Source: Candidatus Zipacnadia bacterium (lineage in GTDB: Bacteria > Armatimonadota > Zipacnadia > Zipacnadales > UBA5352). From it: 48,406 bases of DNA. Below the pieces are notes generated by a model. The model searched no databases. It saw only the letters and a list, made by a program, of their open reading frames with translations, and was not told the DNA's origin. Within the stretch, counting starts at the first letter, position 1. Each line of letters opens with the position of its first letter. Below are positions 46,505-48,406 of this stretch, in pieces. The position numbers and the translations under genes are program-made. The stretch covers positions 1 to 48,406 of the forward strand of contig JALGUJ010000029.1 in NCBI GenBank assembly GCA_029820945.1. Reading direction: 5' to 3'.

Positions 46505-48178
46505 CTACTCCCTCGTCACGTACACGTAGTAGGCGCCACGCTCCTCACCGTCGGGGTCGAGGAACCAGGCCTCCAGCTCCGAGACGCCCGCGGTCAGGTT
46601 CGCCTCGAAGGTCACGCGCTCGGCGCCGGCCGGCACCTCCGCGGTCGCCTCGACGTCGCCGATCGAGATCCGCGCCTGCGAGGGTGCGATGGCCGTGCTC
46701 TCCTCGTCGGGCAGCGCGGCGTCGATGGGCAGCCCCAGCTCCTTCGGCCAGCGCTGCAGCTCGAAGGTGTAGTGCCCGTCCCTCTCCACGTGCACCGCCC
46801 AGCGGCCCGTTGACCGCTGCGCGGCCTTGATGTGGCCCTGGTTCCACGCCACGTCGCCCAGCACGTCCATCGCGCCCAGGCGCGTGGGGTTCTCCTCGTC
46901 CGCGCCGAGGCTGATCGGGCAGGGCTGGCTGAAGAGCGGCTCGATCTCCGCCCAGAACTCCTCGTGTGCGATGCGCAGCCGCCGCACCATGTCCGGGTAG
47001 TGCTCGGCCACGTCGTTGGCCTGCCCCGGGTCGGCGGGCATGTAGTAGAGCTCCTCGCCGCCGACGAGTCGCCAGTCGCGGGTCATGACCGCGTTCTCCC
47101 ACATGTGAGGCGGCTCGGTGCTCTGGCGGTACTGCAGGAAGACCTCGCGCCGGGGCAGGTCCATCCGCTCGCCGCGCAGGATCGGGGCGACGGACACGCC
47201 GTCCCACCGCTTGTGGTCGGGGACGTCGAGGTCGCACAGGTCCACGAAGGTCGGCAGCAGGTCCATGTGCGTGATCAGCTCGCGCACCTCGCGGCTCCCG
47301 CTGATGCCGCCGGCGGGCCAGCGGATGGCGAAGGGCACGCGGTGGCCCCCATCGTAGTAGGAGCCCTTCTTGCCGCGCATGCCCGCGTTGTAGCCCATGC
47401 CGGTGTCGGGTCGGAAGCCGCCGGAGGTCCCGTTATCGGTCATGAAGATCAGGACCGTGTCCTCGGCCAGCTCCAGGTCATCCAGCAGTCTCGTCAGCCG
47501 CGCCCAGTTCTCGTCGATGTTGGTGATCATCCCATAGAACTCAGGCTCGGGGATGTCCGGGTTGCCCCGGTACAGGTCGGCGTACTCGTCGGCCACCAGG
47601 TAGGGTGAGTGTGGCGCGTTGGTGGCGAGGTAGCAGAAGAAGGGCTCGTCGCGGCTCGCCTCGATGAAGGCCATGGCCTCGTCGAACCAGATGTCGGTGC
47701 AGTAGCCCTGGTGGGCGACGGGCTCGGAGTTGTGGAAGTAGGTGTCGTCGAAGTAGGAGTTGCCCCAGAAGTCGGGGGTCTGACCGACGCCGCCGCCCTT
47801 GTGGGCCACCACCTTCTCGAACCCGCGGTCCTGGGGGCGATAGGGGTAGTTGTCGCCCAGGTGCCACTTGCCGAACATGCCGGTGGCGTAGCCGTTGTGC
47901 AGGAACACGTCGGCCATGGTGGTCTCGTCGCGGCGGAGGATGGAGCGCCCCCAGCAGGTGGCCCAGGCGCCGTTGCGCAGCGGGTTCCGGGCCGACATGA
48001 GCGCCCCGCGGGTGGGCGTGCACAGCGGCGAGACGTGGAAGGCCTCGCAGCGGGTCGCGGAGCGATAGAAGTTGTCGAGGTTGGGCGTACGGATCCAGGG
48101 GTTGCCGTTGACGCCCAGCTCCCCGTAGCCCTGATCGTCGGTCATGACGAGGATGACATTGGGCCTGCGCGCGGGCAT
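46505..48178 (-). CDS. Arylsulfatase-type sulfatase (Cys-type, S1)
   Basis: A 557-residue sulfatase. The metal-binding Asp14-Asp15 lie in V-M-T-D-D-Q-G-Y-G. The maturation motif is C-T-P-T-R, in which Cys53 becomes formylglycine and Arg57 is the partner. G-K-W-H-L-G and M-T-D-N-G-T complete the active site. A C-terminal beta-rich domain (from about 440) carries the usual decorations. No signal peptide is seen before M-P-A-R-R-P, and the upstream extension is basic and unlikely to be coding, so cytoplasmic action or a missed start is possible. ATG 48178 follows GAAGGAG. The maturation enzyme is not in the window. Confidence 0.93.
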   Translation of the reverse strand: MPARRPNVILVMTDDQGYGELGVNGNPWIRTPNLDNFYRSATRCEAFHVSPLCTPTRGALMSARNPLRNGAWATCWGRSILRRDETTMADVFLHNGYATGMFGKWHLGDNYPYRPQDRGFEKVVAHKGGGVGQTPDFWGNSYFDDTYFHNSEPVAHQGYCTDIWFDEAMAFIEASRDEPFFCYLATNAPHSPYLVADEYADLYRGNPDIPEPEFYGMITNIDENWARLTRLLDDLELAEDTVLIFMTDNGTSGGFRPDTGMGYNAGMRGKKGSYYDGGHRVPFAIRWPAGGISGSREVRELITHMDLLPTFVDLCDLDVPDHKRWDGVSVAPILRGERMDLPRREVFLQYRQSTEPPHMWENAVMTRDWRLVGGEELYYMPADPGQANDVAEHYPDMVRRLRIAHEEFWAEIEPLFSQPCPISLGADEENPTRLGAMDVLGDVAWNQGHIKAAQRSTGRWAVHVERDGHYTFELQRWPKELGLPIDAALPDEESTAIAPSQARISIGDVEATAEVPAGAERVTFEANLTAGVSELEAWFLDPDGEERGAYYVYVTRE

Positions 48179-48329
48179 GGTGTGTGCTCCTTCGCGTCGT
48201 TGTCGTTGCCGTCTGGAGCGACGCATGGAGATCGCGTGCGATCTCACGTCGTCTGGATGCGTCGGCCGTTCGCCGTTGCTGTTGCTCAGCCGTCTGGACT
48301 GTGTATGTCAAGAGTGTTGTGCGATGGGG

Positions 48330-48406
48330 TCAGGCGGCGGCGCGCCGTCGGTTGTCCTGGTGGCGCTGTTCGTCGTAGAGCGTCTCGTCGCGCCACATTG
48401 CGCACA
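48330..48406 (-). CDS. Partial gene at the right edge
   Basis: A minus-strand frame enters from the edge and stops at 48330-48332 after M-W-R-D-E-T-L-Y-D-E-Q-R-H-Q-D-N-R-R-R. No family is recognised from 25 residues. It lies in the same direction as the sulfatase, 151 bases upstream of it. A TTGACA lies just downstream at 48306-48311, but no good -10 accompanies it. Confidence 0.4.
   Translation of the reverse strand, partial: CAMWRDETLYDEQRHQDNRRRAAA

Noticed and set aside
48283-48311. Promoter for the sulfatase on the minus strand
   Set aside because: TTGACA is present at 48306-48311 but the hexamer 17 bases on reads TGAGCA, too poor to call.

Overview
All coordinates, motifs and translations here were read by hand from the sequence; no database search was run.

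Organism. The window is GC-rich DNA from a bacterium with an outer membrane: an LptF/LptG-type permease lies directly upstream of an LptD/OstA-type protein. The gene mix is rpoBC, leuS, comEA/comEC, URO-D-type methyltransferases, L-fucose-isomerase-like proteins, a DUF362 protein, amidohydrolases, a one-Cys sulfatase and an SMP-30 lactonase. This resembles an uncultured Armatimonadota-like or related lineage, but the placement is an inference. Both edges cut partial genes, and the left one looks like a transposase tail, so the window may be a contig that broke at repeats.

Layout. (1) 1-8.9 kb: transposase tail, a near-consensus promoter, rpoB and rpoC, and a strong terminator hairpin. rplKAJL does not precede rpoB. 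Both subunits carry four-cysteine zinc-ribbon-like segments. (2) 9.0-9.9 kb: a multiply frameshifted pseudogene. (3) 9.9-17.1 kb: a housekeeping run with its own promoter, made of a small CxxC protein, a polytopic membrane protein, leuS, comEA-like and comEC-like. (4) 17.3-36.4 kb: the most interesting region, an accessory island. It holds four divergent paralogues of the L-fucose/L-arabinose isomerase superfamily, a lipid-anchored or secreted MBL-fold protein, a CcdA-like membrane protein, a Kef-type antiporter with UspA domains, a cysteine-rich PF04071-type protein, two SAM methyltransferases, an MFS permease, an ArsP_2-type putative metal(loid) exporter, a corrinoid-activation (RACE/DUF4445) protein, a URO-D methyltransferase, a NifX-like protein and an ArsR-family repressor. 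(5) 36.5-48.4 kb: DUF362, NUDIX, an amidohydrolase pair (one degenerate), a two-component remnant, a second URO-D protein, LptF/LptD-like genes, a truncated secreted gene, SMP-30 and a sulfatase.

How the island fits together. Four intergenic sites share one dyad, (A/G)TGCG-N6-CGCA(T/C), at 22359, 24817, 30125 and 34986. Three of them sit at or just after the -10 of near-consensus promoters, and two lie between face-to-face divergent promoters. One of those is the promoter of the arsR-like gene itself. The simplest reading is a single ArsR-type regulon that joins all the island operons. The four isomerase-like proteins keep a Glu/Asp pair exactly 24 residues apart, as in E. coli FucI, except that the tandem pair at 17.3-20.1 kb carries complementary amide replacements (Asp to Asn in one, Glu to Gln in the other). 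Together with the corrinoid-type methyl-transfer genes and the ArsP_2 exporter, this suggests an undescribed metal(loid)- or methyl-compound-responsive pathway. Its substrate cannot be told from sequence.
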